This document shows, piece by piece, positions 1 to 5,889 of a stretch of DNA of 7,329 bases (position 1 is its first letter; each line of letters starts with the position of its first letter). The notes under the pieces were generated by a model. It was not told the DNA's origin. It ran no database searches and worked only from the letters and a program-made list of their open reading frames with translations. The stretch spans positions 1 through 7,329 of the forward strand of contig LGFB01000061.1 in the NCBI GenBank assembly GCA_001508835.1, given 5' to 3'. Source of the DNA: a bacterium 42_11. Its GTDB lineage: Bacteria > Synergistota > GBS-1. The position numbers were made by a program, and so were the translations under genes.

Positions 1-80
1 CGCAGGCTAATAATAATAACTAGAACTAGTATTAGAGCTATAATGCTTATAAGACCACTTACCTTAAGATAAGCCTGCAC
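1..80 (-). CDS. N-terminus of an unknown membrane protein (partial, runs off left edge)
   Basis: A short open frame reads from a GTG at 80-78 to the window edge without a stop. The translation starts MQAYLKVSG and continues into an uninterrupted hydrophobic run, LISIIALILVLVIIISL, then an Arg codon (CGN) cut by the edge. This is a classic N-terminal transmembrane helix or signal anchor. The GTG was chosen because AAGGAGG at 94-88 sits exactly 7 nt upstream. A near-consensus sigma-70 promoter lies further upstream at 144-116, giving a 5' leader of about 30 nt. It is therefore probably the first gene of a separate transcription unit downstream of the BMC operon. The protein could be a transporter subunit, sensor kinase or chemoreceptor; 26 residues are too few to say. 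Promoter, SD, start and hydrophobic N-terminus agree with one another, so I think the gene is real. Confidence 0.7.
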   Translation of the reverse strand, partial: MQAYLKVSGLISIIALILVLVIIISL

Positions 81-97
81 CGCAAGCCCTCCTTCTT
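81..97 (-). promoter_or_regulatory. Strong SD that sets the GTG start of the partial membrane protein
   Basis: On the minus strand AAGAAGGAGGG is followed by CTTGCG and GTG (80-78). The AAGGAGG core leaves a 7-nt spacer, which is ideal. The only other nearby start, a TTG at 85-83, is in another frame and reaches a stop after eight codons. Confidence 0.7.
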
Positions 98-115
98 AAA
101 GAGGATTTGAATGTA

Positions 116-144
116 ATTTTAAAGGTGAATTGCTCACATGTCAA
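116..144 (-). promoter_or_regulatory. Sigma-70 type promoter for the downstream membrane-protein gene
   Basis: The minus strand has a perfect -35 box TTGACA (144-139), a 17-nt spacer (138-122) and a -10 box TAAAAT (121-116), which matches TATAAT at five of six positions. Immediately upstream of the -35 box, after a run of five C, is an A/T-rich block (about 170-151, containing AAAAATTTTT) that resembles an UP element. The predicted transcription start is near 109, about 30 nt before the GTG at 80. This is the only convincing promoter in the window; the BMC operon promoter must lie beyond the right edge. Confidence 0.75.
125..138 (-). promoter_or_regulatory. Operator-like palindrome inside the promoter spacer
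   Basis: Within the 17-nt spacer the minus strand reads TGTGAGCAATTCAC. The arms GTGA (137-134) and TCAC (128-125) are perfect inverted repeats around a 5-nt centre. A dimeric regulator bound here would occlude RNA polymerase. The arms resemble the TGTGA/TCACA half-sites of the CRP/FNR family, but the centre is one base shorter than the usual six. The arms are only 4 bp, so chance is a real alternative. Confidence 0.3.
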
Positions 145-212
145 GGGGGTTTAAGAAAAATTTTTAACAGAGATAACAGGAATTCGGTTATAACATACTT
201 GAATACCGCTGT

Positions 213-260
213 ATAAAAATTGATATTGCCGAAGTAATAAATGAACGTCACTACAATATC
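213..260 (-). terminator. Weak terminator-like hairpin after pduT
   Basis: About 15 nt past the pduT stop the minus strand can fold GATATTG (260-254) with CAATATC (228-222). An inner helix pairs AGTGA with TTACT around a 10-nt loop. The 3' arm is followed by AATTTTTAT (221-213). The position is right for the operon end and a T-run is present. However, the stem is AT-rich and has an asymmetric internal loop, so it would be a weak intrinsic terminator at best. I see nothing else definite between here and the promoter at 144. Confidence 0.35.
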
Positions 261-275
261 TCCTCTAAACTTTTA

Positions 276-821
276 CTAAATCATATCTAATAGAGAATTA
301 TGAGGCTTACTAATAACGACAGCCTCAACTAAAAATCCTTTCGCTGCAACTATACTTTTAGCCACTTCAACCGCTCTTTTTACATCTGAAATATCACCTG
401 TAAGGGAGAAAAAACTTTTAGATCCCATGCCTTTCCCAATCCTAATCTCAATTAATCTTACACGAGCAGTTTTACAAGCAGCGTCTGCCGCCTCTAAAAT
501 CGCTGGAGCCGCCATAGACTCAACCACCCCAAGATCATTAATTTCTTCAACCTCGGCAGCACAAGCAAGAGCTGGAATCACTTGAGGATGAATATTGGGC
601 AACATCATATAATCTGCTACCATTTCCTTCCCCGCATTTAACCCTGCATCGAGAGCTGTCTTAACAGCGCTTACATGCCCTCCAATTATTATCAGAAACT
701 TCCCTGGACAAGTGGTAGAAGCAAAGTAAACAGAAACATTTGCAGCCTTAAGCATTGTATCTAAAATTTTATATCCAACAGCAACGCTTATACTCTCCAC
801 AGTAGCTAATGCTTTTTCCAT
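276..821 (-). CDS. pduT: PduT: trimeric tandem-BMC shell protein with an Fe-S site
   Basis: PduT is a BMC-T shell protein: two fused BMC domains form a pseudohexameric trimer, and in characterised PduT a [4Fe-4S] cluster sits at the central pore, held by one Cys from each subunit. It is thought to pass electrons through the shell, probably with PduS. Here domain 1 (about residues 1-90) has MEKALATVESISVAVGYK, the edge motif DTMLKAANV and STTCPGKF; domain 2 (about 95-181) begins LGVVES and has AADAACKTARV. The cluster-ligand Cys is residue 38 in TTCPGKF, as in Salmonella PduT. The length of 181 aa is normal. I chose ATG at 821 because GGTGA lies 8 nt upstream and the protein then begins at the usual family position; a GTG at 833 would add four residues but lacks a well-placed SD. 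It starts 16 nt after the pduS stop and is the last gene of the operon. Confidence 0.93.
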   Translation of the reverse strand: MEKALATVESISVAVGYKILDTMLKAANVSVYFASTTCPGKFLIIIGGHVSAVKTALDAGLNAGKEMVADYMMLPNIHPQVIPALACAAEVEEINDLGVVESMAAPAILEAADAACKTARVRLIEIRIGKGMGSKSFFSLTGDISDVKRAVEVAKSIVAAKGFLVEAVVISKPHNSLLDMI

Positions 822-837
822 ATCCAATATCACCCCA

Positions 838-2169
838 CTATGCTTTTCTAATCCTTATACCTAAAGCGGAAACATCCACAACCTGCCCTGAAATAGGAGC
901 ATGTATAGGAACCCCAAGTGCACCTGAAGGAGGTTCCCCTATCTTCTGCCCCTTAACCACACTATCACCCTCCCTGACAATAGGCACACACGGTCTTCCA
1001 GTATGTTGAGACAGGAGAACAAAAACCTCCTCGAATGAATCGAACTCTCCTCTAAAGGGAACCTCTAGGGGATACTTGTGAAGACCTATTCTTCTTAGCA
1101 GATTTTTAGACGGCAAAAGTCTAAAATCCCTAAGCGGATCAGGTTCTATATCTCTTCTTGGGAAATCAGGTTTTATATTCTCCCTACGAAACAAAGACTT
1201 TACATATTGGTTCACCCGTCGGGGAGAAAGTTGCATAGGACACGCATGCAAGCCACTACATAGATTACATTCAGAACAAAGCAAAGCGCTTTTTAGAACA
1301 TCTACATTAGCTCTTAACTGATTAGGATATGCCATGAGCCTCATTATTTTGTGTGGCTCCAAGTTGTAGCCTATCAGTTTTCTTGAACAAACAAGAGTAC
1401 ACTGGTTACATTGAATACAAGCAAACCTAGCATTTTTCAAAATTCTTTCTAAAGACATGGTTTCATATTGAACAAGCTTTGAATCCGTCGGAACGACTAT
1501 AATAGCATTCGTAGTTTTAGTAACATGAAAGTCGGGCTTACTATGATAAACTCCTGTCATGGGACCCCCTTCTATATACCAAGGATTATCAACGGTAACG
1601 CCACCACATGCATTTATCAGGTCTTCGACAGAAACACCAACCGGGACCAACCATAAGCCTGGTTCTTTAACAGCACCATTAATTGTAACGAACTTATGAG
1701 TAACAGGGAGTCCCTCCATGGCCCTACCAATGTTATATAGTGTTTCAACATTGTTAACAACTACACCTACCATTAAGGGTAAACCACCTTCAGGCACTGT
1801 TCTACCTAAGACCTCTCTGATAAGTATTACTTCGTCTCCTGCTGGATAGTAATCACGTAGAGGGAAAATCTGCGCTCCCTCAGACTCCAACGCTTTTATT
1901 TCCTGTTTATATTTTTCCTTTAGAGCAAAGATAACTTGCTTTGCCCCTAAAATTTCCTTAATCTTCTCCGCAGTTTTAACTAAGCTGGGAGCTTCTTTAC
2001 GCATTAAATATTGATCTCCAAAAAGAAGTGGTTCACATTCCGCACCATTGATGACATAAGTATCTATGCCTTCCGCTTTTAGCTTATAATAAGTAGGAAA
2101 ACCTGCTCCTCCCGCTCCTACTACACCTGCTTCAAATAGCAACCCTATTACCTCTTCTTTAGAAACCAT
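838..2169 (-). CDS. pduS: PduS: RnfC-like Fe-S flavoprotein, cobalamin reductase / shell electron carrier
   Basis: PduS is an FMN and [4Fe-4S] protein that uses NADH to reduce cobalamin for PduO; with PduT it may also carry electrons across the shell. The N-terminal third has the Gly-rich nucleotide/flavin region of RnfC and Nqo1 relatives (VGAGGAGFPTYYKL, residues 17-30), then INGAECEPLL (40-49) and VVNNVETLYNIG (137-148). An SLBB-like segment follows (about 163-190, GAVKEPGLWLVPVGVSVEDL). Two ferredoxin-type clusters are visible: Cys251, 254, 257 and 261 (CxxCxxCxxxC), and Cys298, 301, 304 and 310 (CxxCxxCx5C). The C-terminus (about 365-443) looks like the RnfC barrel-sandwich domain. The length of 443 aa is typical. 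In the first cluster the last Cys is followed by Ser where ferredoxin motifs usually have Pro. ATG at 2169 has AAGGAG 9 nt upstream, and the gap from pduP is 20 nt. Confidence 0.92.
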   Translation of the reverse strand: MVSKEEVIGLLFEAGVVGAGGAGFPTYYKLKAEGIDTYVINGAECEPLLFGDQYLMRKEAPSLVKTAEKIKEILGAKQVIFALKEKYKQEIKALESEGAQIFPLRDYYPAGDEVILIREVLGRTVPEGGLPLMVGVVVNNVETLYNIGRAMEGLPVTHKFVTINGAVKEPGLWLVPVGVSVEDLINACGGVTVDNPWYIEGGPMTGVYHSKPDFHVTKTTNAIIVVPTDSKLVQYETMSLERILKNARFACIQCNQCTLVCSRKLIGYNLEPHKIMRLMAYPNQLRANVDVLKSALLCSECNLCSGLHACPMQLSPRRVNQYVKSLFRRENIKPDFPRRDIEPDPLRDFRLLPSKNLLRRIGLHKYPLEVPFRGEFDSFEEVFVLLSQHTGRPCVPIVREGDSVVKGQKIGEPPSGALGVPIHAPISGQVVDVSALGIRIRKA

Positions 2170-2189
2170 TTACATTCGCTCCTTCAACT

Positions 2190-3608
2190 TCAAACTATTC
2201 TAAAAGCGCCATGAAGCACACATCTTCTAACCCTACAAAAAGATAAAGGCGTTGTGGGACCTTGACCTGTAGTCGTAGCTATAGTAAAAGCTGTTGGACA
2301 GTCTCCACCATAACCTATAGAAGCAAAGGAGGGAGCATTCTTAGTAAATATGGTAGTTTCCATTGCCCTTGCCATTTTACTCATGTTATTTATATTCGTA
2401 CTATGGATAACAGCTGAATGCTTAAAACCATGTTCAACCCTTAATGCCATGGCCAAAGCTTCTTCAAAATCAGAAACTCTAACCATCGGAAGAATTGGCA
2501 TTAGCATTTCCTCTTGAACAAGAGGATCATTTTCCTCTGCTTCAACTAAAATAATCCGAATGTTTTGGGACACCTTGATTCCTATCTTTTCCAAGATATA
2601 AGTAGCGTCCTTGCCTATATAAAGTTTGTTAGGTTTCTCTTCTTCAGTGAGAACCAATTTCTTGAGATTCTCGGCATCCTTACCTTTGACCTCAAAGGCA
2701 CCATTTTCAAGCATATACCTCTTAAGCTGATCAGCAACACAATTCACTACGATCAGCTCTTTTTCAGCAATACAGGGGAGATTATTATCAAACGAGCAAC
2801 CCGCAATAATATCTTTAGCAGCCTTCTCAAGATGCGCAGTTTCGTCAACTACGACAGGAGGATTCCCAGGACCAGCTGCAATGGCCGGCTTACCTGAACT
2901 TAAAGCTGCCTTTATAACTCCAGGACCTCCTGTTGCTGAAACAAGCCTGACTTTGGGATGTCTCATAAGTTTATTTGCGTTTTCGATCGTAGCCACAGAA
3001 AGTATAGAAACTAGACCTGATGGAACCCCCTGAGAACAAAGATATTGATTTATTAGCTCACATGTTCTAAGGCTACATTTAAGGGCAGCTGGATGAGGAG
3101 CAAAAACAACAGCATTGCCCCCAGAAATCATACAAATCGTGTTATTTATGATAGTAGCCGTAGGGTTAGTAGAAGGTGTAATAGAAGCTATTACCCCAAA
3201 GGGAGCAAGCTCCTCTAAAACTAGACCATTATCTCCCGAAATTGCTCTTGTAGTGAAATACTCTGGACCTGGCGTCTTGGTTATAGCAAGAATATTCTTC
3301 GCCGTTTTATCGTCAGCCCTTCCCATACCAGTCTCTTCAGCTGCCAAAATAGCGAGTTCTTCAGCATATTTTAATAAGAATTCTCTCAATCCATCTATTA
3401 TCTTCTTTTTGCTTTCCAAGCTGAACTCCCACTGCCACACTTTTTGGGCTTGGTAAGCTGCTTCCACCGCAGCATCTACATCCCCAAAACAATAAGAAGA
3501 AGCCCTTCCTTTATTAACTGCTTCTAGTTCTTCCTTAAGTCTTGAAATCACCATAGAGACAATACGATCTAATTCTTGCTCTCGCACTTCAAGAAACACC
3601 TCCTTCAT
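2190..3608 (-). CDS. pduP: PduP: CoA-acylating aldehyde dehydrogenase with encapsulation helix
   Basis: PduP oxidises an aldehyde (propionaldehyde in Pdu, acetaldehyde in Eut) to acyl-CoA with NAD+ and CoA inside the microcompartment. Residues 1-30 (MKEVFLEVREQELDRIVSMV and beyond) form an amphipathic helix separated from the enzyme by a short linker (ASSYCFGDV), the usual layout of an encapsulation peptide. The dehydrogenase core has GVIASITPSTNPT (138-150), the cofactor-loop ATGGPGVIKAA (225-235), and AGPGNPPVVVD (245-255). The catalytic Cys279 lies in CSFDNNLPCIAEKE. The C-terminus RRCVLHGAFRIV is typical of PduP/EutE. The length of 472 aa is normal. Its ATG overlaps the pduO stop in an ATGA, implying translational coupling. 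PduP and EutE are hard to separate by sequence; the pduO/S/T context and the N-terminal helix favour PduP. The true aldehyde depends on the dehydratase or lyase encoded outside the window. Confidence 0.93.
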   Translation of the reverse strand: MKEVFLEVREQELDRIVSMVISRLKEELEAVNKGRASSYCFGDVDAAVEAAYQAQKVWQWEFSLESKKKIIDGLREFLLKYAEELAILAAEETGMGRADDKTAKNILAITKTPGPEYFTTRAISGDNGLVLEELAPFGVIASITPSTNPTATIINNTICMISGGNAVVFAPHPAALKCSLRTCELINQYLCSQGVPSGLVSILSVATIENANKLMRHPKVRLVSATGGPGVIKAALSSGKPAIAAGPGNPPVVVDETAHLEKAAKDIIAGCSFDNNLPCIAEKELIVVNCVADQLKRYMLENGAFEVKGKDAENLKKLVLTEEEKPNKLYIGKDATYILEKIGIKVSQNIRIILVEAEENDPLVQEEMLMPILPMVRVSDFEEALAMALRVEHGFKHSAVIHSTNINNMSKMARAMETTIFTKNAPSFASIGYGGDCPTAFTIATTTGQGPTTPLSFCRVRRCVLHGAFRIV

Positions 3609-4606
3609 TTAAAGACTTCCAAAGCAGCTTTTGCAACTTCTATGTCCTGTTCAACAGTTCCTCCACTAACTCCTATACCACCTACAACAATCCCATTCCG
3701 TTTAAGAGGAAACCCTCCTCCAAAACAGCATAAGTCAGGATCTGACTGAAGACCGTAAAGGGGCTTTCCGGGTTGAACAAGATCAGCAACCTCATGGGTA
3801 GGCATACGTATAAGAGCCGCAGTTTTTGCTTTCTTAACTGCTAAATCACAGCTGATAGGCAATGCTCCATCCATTCTATTGAAAGCAACAAGCATACCTG
3901 CCTCGTCCACAACCGCTATCACCATGGGAACGTTGATTTCCCTTGCCTTCTTTTTAGCCGCTTCTAAAATAACCAGGGCATCTTCCAAATTAAGCTCTTT
4001 TCCCGTGTTCCTTGTCATTATCCCTCCCCCCTCTTCTTTCCACAAAGAGGTTAACTCTCTATACAAAACTTTTACGAGCCTCTCCACAAACTCTTCAAAA
4101 ATACATGCAACAGCCAAGATATACAAGAAATCCGAAAGCCTATTTAACAAAGGTAAAATCCTCTCATCTAAAAAACCTTCTCTAACCGCTGACACAGCCT
4201 CCCTTTCTGCAGCCCTTACGATACTCCTCGCAACGTGAAGCAGAGATTCACCCAAACTTTCGCCTGGGACGATAAATTTGCCCCTTTTGGACAATACCGA
4301 ATAAAGATTAAGAGGATATTTATCTTGGTACAAATCTATTTTAACTTCCAAAGATTTAGCATCAGGCAAACTATATTCCTTTTTCCCTCTAGCGACAAAG
4401 GTCATGATATCCATTATTAAAGTTTGTAAACAAAAAATTTCTTCCCTCAAAACCTTTGGGGCTACGCTTCGCGCTGCTCCCAACAAAGAAAAAGCCTCGT
4501 CTAAAAGCCCGTTAATTTTCATAAGAGGGTGATCTTTAGGAACTCTAGTTCCATCCCATAGGGAGGTTTCTCCTTTGTCGCCTGTTCTCGTGTAAATTTT
4601 AGGCAC
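3605..4606 (-). CDS. pduO: PduO: ATP:cob(I)alamin adenosyltransferase fused to a GlcG/HbpS-like domain
   Basis: PduO transfers adenosyl from ATP to cob(I)alamin, making the coenzyme for B12-dependent dehydratases and lyases. The N-terminal domain (residues 1-about 185) has the signature YTRTGDKGETSLW (5-17), RVPKDHPLMKINGLLDE (21-37), the helix LHVARSIVRAAER (123-135) and LLNRLSDFLYIL (153-164). The usual RRAER motif reads RAAER here; the outer Arg and Glu remain. The C-terminal domain (about 200-333) is a GlcG/HbpS-type (DUF336) fold, with VVDEAGMLVAFNRMDGA, AVKKAKTAA, FGGGFPL and GGIGVSGGTVEQD. Some relatives of this domain bind haem; its role in PduO is unclear. The length of 333 aa matches full two-domain PduO. 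GTG at 4606 is supported by AGGAGG 6 nt upstream. It overlaps eutN by 8 nt and pduP by 4 nt. An internal start may exist at Met197. Confidence 0.93.
   Translation of the reverse strand: MPKIYTRTGDKGETSLWDGTRVPKDHPLMKINGLLDEAFSLLGAARSVAPKVLREEIFCLQTLIMDIMTFVARGKKEYSLPDAKSLEVKIDLYQDKYPLNLYSVLSKRGKFIVPGESLGESLLHVARSIVRAAEREAVSAVREGFLDERILPLLNRLSDFLYILAVACIFEEFVERLVKVLYRELTSLWKEEGGGIMTRNTGKELNLEDALVILEAAKKKAREINVPMVIAVVDEAGMLVAFNRMDGALPISCDLAVKKAKTAALIRMPTHEVADLVQPGKPLYGLQSDPDLCCFGGGFPLKRNGIVVGGIGVSGGTVEQDIEVAKAALEVFK
4016..4031 (-). promoter_or_regulatory. Internal SD and ATG at the pduO domain junction
   Basis: Inside pduO the codons for EEGGGIM contain GGGGGGAGGG (4031-4022) followed by ATA and an in-frame ATG (4018-4016, Met197). 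The GGAG core lies 5 nt from the ATG. The site falls exactly where the adenosyltransferase domain ends and the GlcG/HbpS-like domain begins. It could therefore yield a free C-terminal domain of 137 residues in addition to full PduO. It is seen in sequence; its use is inferred. Confidence 0.4.
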
Positions 4607-4925
4607 ACCTACCCTCCTCCCTGTCTACTACATAAATATCAACATTATCTATTATTCCCACAATCGCCTCATCAACAGGGACCGGAACCTCTCTTGCTGC
4701 AGAAACCCGCGCTGAACTTCCCGAACAGAGCAAAACTAACTCACCTACTCCAGCATCCACTAAATCCACGGCAACACAATAAGAATCTTCGTAATAACTT
4801 TCCCTTTCCTTAAGCTCTCCATCCTTGGTTGGGTAAAGTATCTTAACTACTAGAAGCTTATAACCAACAAGCCTCTCATCTTTTCTCGTAGCAACTACGT
4901 TACCTATTACTTTCCCTATTTTCAT
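4599..4925 (-). CDS. pduN: EutN/CcmL-family pentameric shell vertex protein (PduN-type)
   Basis: BMC-P proteins form pentamers that cap the twelve vertices of the polyhedral shell. The 108-aa sequence has the family's opening strand and loop (MKIGKVIGNVVATRKDERL, residues 1-19), the core YKLLVVK, VAVDLVDAGVGELVLLCSGS (51-70), SSARVSAA, and the C-terminal PVDEAIVGIIDNVDI (83-97). The length is slightly above the usual 85-100 residues because of a charged insert (PTKDGELKERESYYEDS, 32-48). ATG at 4925 shares one base with the upstream stop (TAATG), and GGAGGA lies about 10 nt upstream. Position between the shell gene and pduO matches pduN in classical pdu operons. EutN and PduN cannot be separated by eye, so the symbol rests on context. 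Confidence 0.92.
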   Translation of the reverse strand: MKIGKVIGNVVATRKDERLVGYKLLVVKILYPTKDGELKERESYYEDSYCVAVDLVDAGVGELVLLCSGSSARVSAAREVPVPVDEAIVGIIDNVDIYVVDREEGRCA

Positions 4926-5227
4926 TATTCCACTTTCCTCCTCTCCTTCAAAACCAACAATGCCTGTTTAACCTCTGAAACCCTACCCCAAAGAGCAATA
5001 GTGTTAAACTGCTGCGGGCAATTGCCTACTATCTCTGCAGCTTTAACTTTCGTAGCTTTGGTAGCTATATCAACAGCTTCTAAAAGCTCAGCCACATAAC
5101 CCTGTAATAGCAAAACAGCATCCCATCCCTCCAAATTCTCTTCTTTCAAAGGAGGCCTTAAACGGCTTCTTATTATTTCCAAACAAGCTTCTGTAGGTCT
5201 TACAATTAGATAAGTTTTAAGAGGCAC
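4925..5227 (-). CDS. Small divergent BMC-domain shell protein, probably circularly permuted (PduU/EutS-like)
   Basis: The 100-aa protein carries a BMC core in its C-terminal two thirds. LLLQGYVAELLEAVDIATKATKV (39-61) matches the strand-helix of BMC proteins, with Lys58 at the edge-lysine position of the DxxxK motif. WGRVSEVKQALLVLKE (80-95) matches the GDVxxVxxAL helix. Before the core sits KTYLIVRPTEACLEII (4-19), which resembles the final VIPRPHxxxEKIL element of ordinary BMC-H proteins, and the chain ends right after the AL helix. This order is that of permuted shell proteins such as PduU and EutS, whose spacing it also matches. It lacks their VPGKQVTLAH motif, the DRFSG loop (here NCPQQF) and the C-terminal tail. 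GTG at 5227 has AGGAGG 7 nt upstream; it starts 2 nt after the previous stop. The BMC fold is fairly certain; the permuted subtype is inference. Confidence 0.75.
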   Translation of the reverse strand: MPLKTYLIVRPTEACLEIIRSRLRPPLKEENLEGWDAVLLLQGYVAELLEAVDIATKATKVKAAEIVGNCPQQFNTIALWGRVSEVKQALLVLKERRKVE

Positions 5228-5229
5228 GT

Positions 5230-5889
5230 CTATCCCTCCTTCGCTATTCTTATCCCCTCACGCTCCAATCTCGACCACGCCTCCGGAGATAGGTTCGTAT
5301 TTCCCTTCAATATAATGTTTTTAACATGAGGCGTAAGTAAATTAGCAATTTCTCTCCAACTAATCCATCCTTCGTTTTCCAAAAGAAGAGTAGTAGCTTC
5401 TCGATCAAGCTCAGTGGTATCTTCCGTCGAAGCATCTATCAAAACAACTCCCATATCTCTCAGGATATCCATACTTTTCTCGATCAACCTTTTCATTTTT
5501 CCCTTCCATTTATATAAACTCCTAACTTCACTTAAGTCTAGTATGACTGTTACTTCAAAATCTATGCAATATGAGAGAAACATGCCTTCCTTAGTAATAG
5601 GCATCCCACTTAGAATATCTTGAATAAGATATGCTTTCGCCTTGGGAATAACAATCATATCTAAACTTCGAGCCTCTTTCTCAAGGTCGTCGAGGTCAGT
5701 TAGAAAATATAAAGGTTTAAGATGAGCAGGGTATTTTAACAACAGGGGACTACCTGCAAAATAATGAATGATATTAATAGCCCCCCCTCTTATTTCAAAC
5801 GGCGGTAAGGTTTCCTCCCACCACAGGAAAGCAACTCTTGGCAAAAATAGCCTTTTTAAAACCTCTTCAATGATGACCTCAACCTGCAC
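5230..5889 (-). CDS. BMC accessory protein in the PduM position, flavoprotein-like core
   Basis: No enzyme can be assigned. The protein is 219 aa and starts with a helix QVEVIIEEVLKRL that could be a shell- or cargo-binding helix. The middle reads LDMIVIPKAKAYLIQDILSGMP, then a helix and EVTVILDL. This pattern (Asp, hydrophobic strand, P, helix, a G, then helix and strand) is that of flavoprotein-fold proteins and of the uncharacterised Eut/Pdu family TIGR02536. The C-terminus, NIILKGNTNLSPEAWSRLEREGIRI, resembles the strand, TPLAKD helix and GIxI strand ending of that family. It occupies the PduM position next to the pduN gene; PduM is needed for proper microcompartment assembly in Salmonella. 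No flavin-binding residue is evident. I prefer GTG at 5889 over TTG at 5895 because of SD spacing. It overlaps eutJ by 11 nt. Confidence 0.6.
   Translation of the reverse strand: MQVEVIIEEVLKRLFLPRVAFLWWEETLPPFEIRGGAINIIHYFAGSPLLLKYPAHLKPLYFLTDLDDLEKEARSLDMIVIPKAKAYLIQDILSGMPITKEGMFLSYCIDFEVTVILDLSEVRSLYKWKGKMKRLIEKSMDILRDMGVVLIDASTEDTTELDREATTLLLENEGWISWREIANLLTPHVKNIILKGNTNLSPEAWSRLEREGIRIAKEG

Noticed and set aside
2..78. Inverted repeat GCAGGCT / AGCCTGC at 2-8 and 72-78
   Set aside because: The arms are 63 nt apart and lie within the coding start of the membrane protein; 7-bp arms are likely by chance.
166..179. Direct repeat CTGTTA on the minus strand at a 9-nt period
   Set aside because: Only two 6-bp copies in AT-rich DNA; no third copy or symmetry to suggest a regulator site.
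182..209. Possible hairpin CGGTAT...ATAACCG downstream of pduT
   Set aside because: Short stem with a bulge and no following T-run; not a convincing terminator.
2565..2897. Open frame of 110 codons on the plus strand inside pduP
   Set aside because: It lies fully antisense to a highly conserved enzyme gene, has no recognisable domain, and its composition follows from the codons of pduP.
3115..3456. Plus-strand open frame of 113 codons with hydrophobic segments
   Set aside because: Antisense to the conserved N-terminal half of pduP; the hydrophobic runs mirror Ala/Gly/Asn-rich coding on the other strand, and no promoter is seen.
3879..4238. Plus-strand open frame of 119 codons across the pduO domain junction
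   Set aside because: Antisense to both domains of pduO, Ser/Thr/Ala-rich in the way of a shadow frame, and without a family signature.
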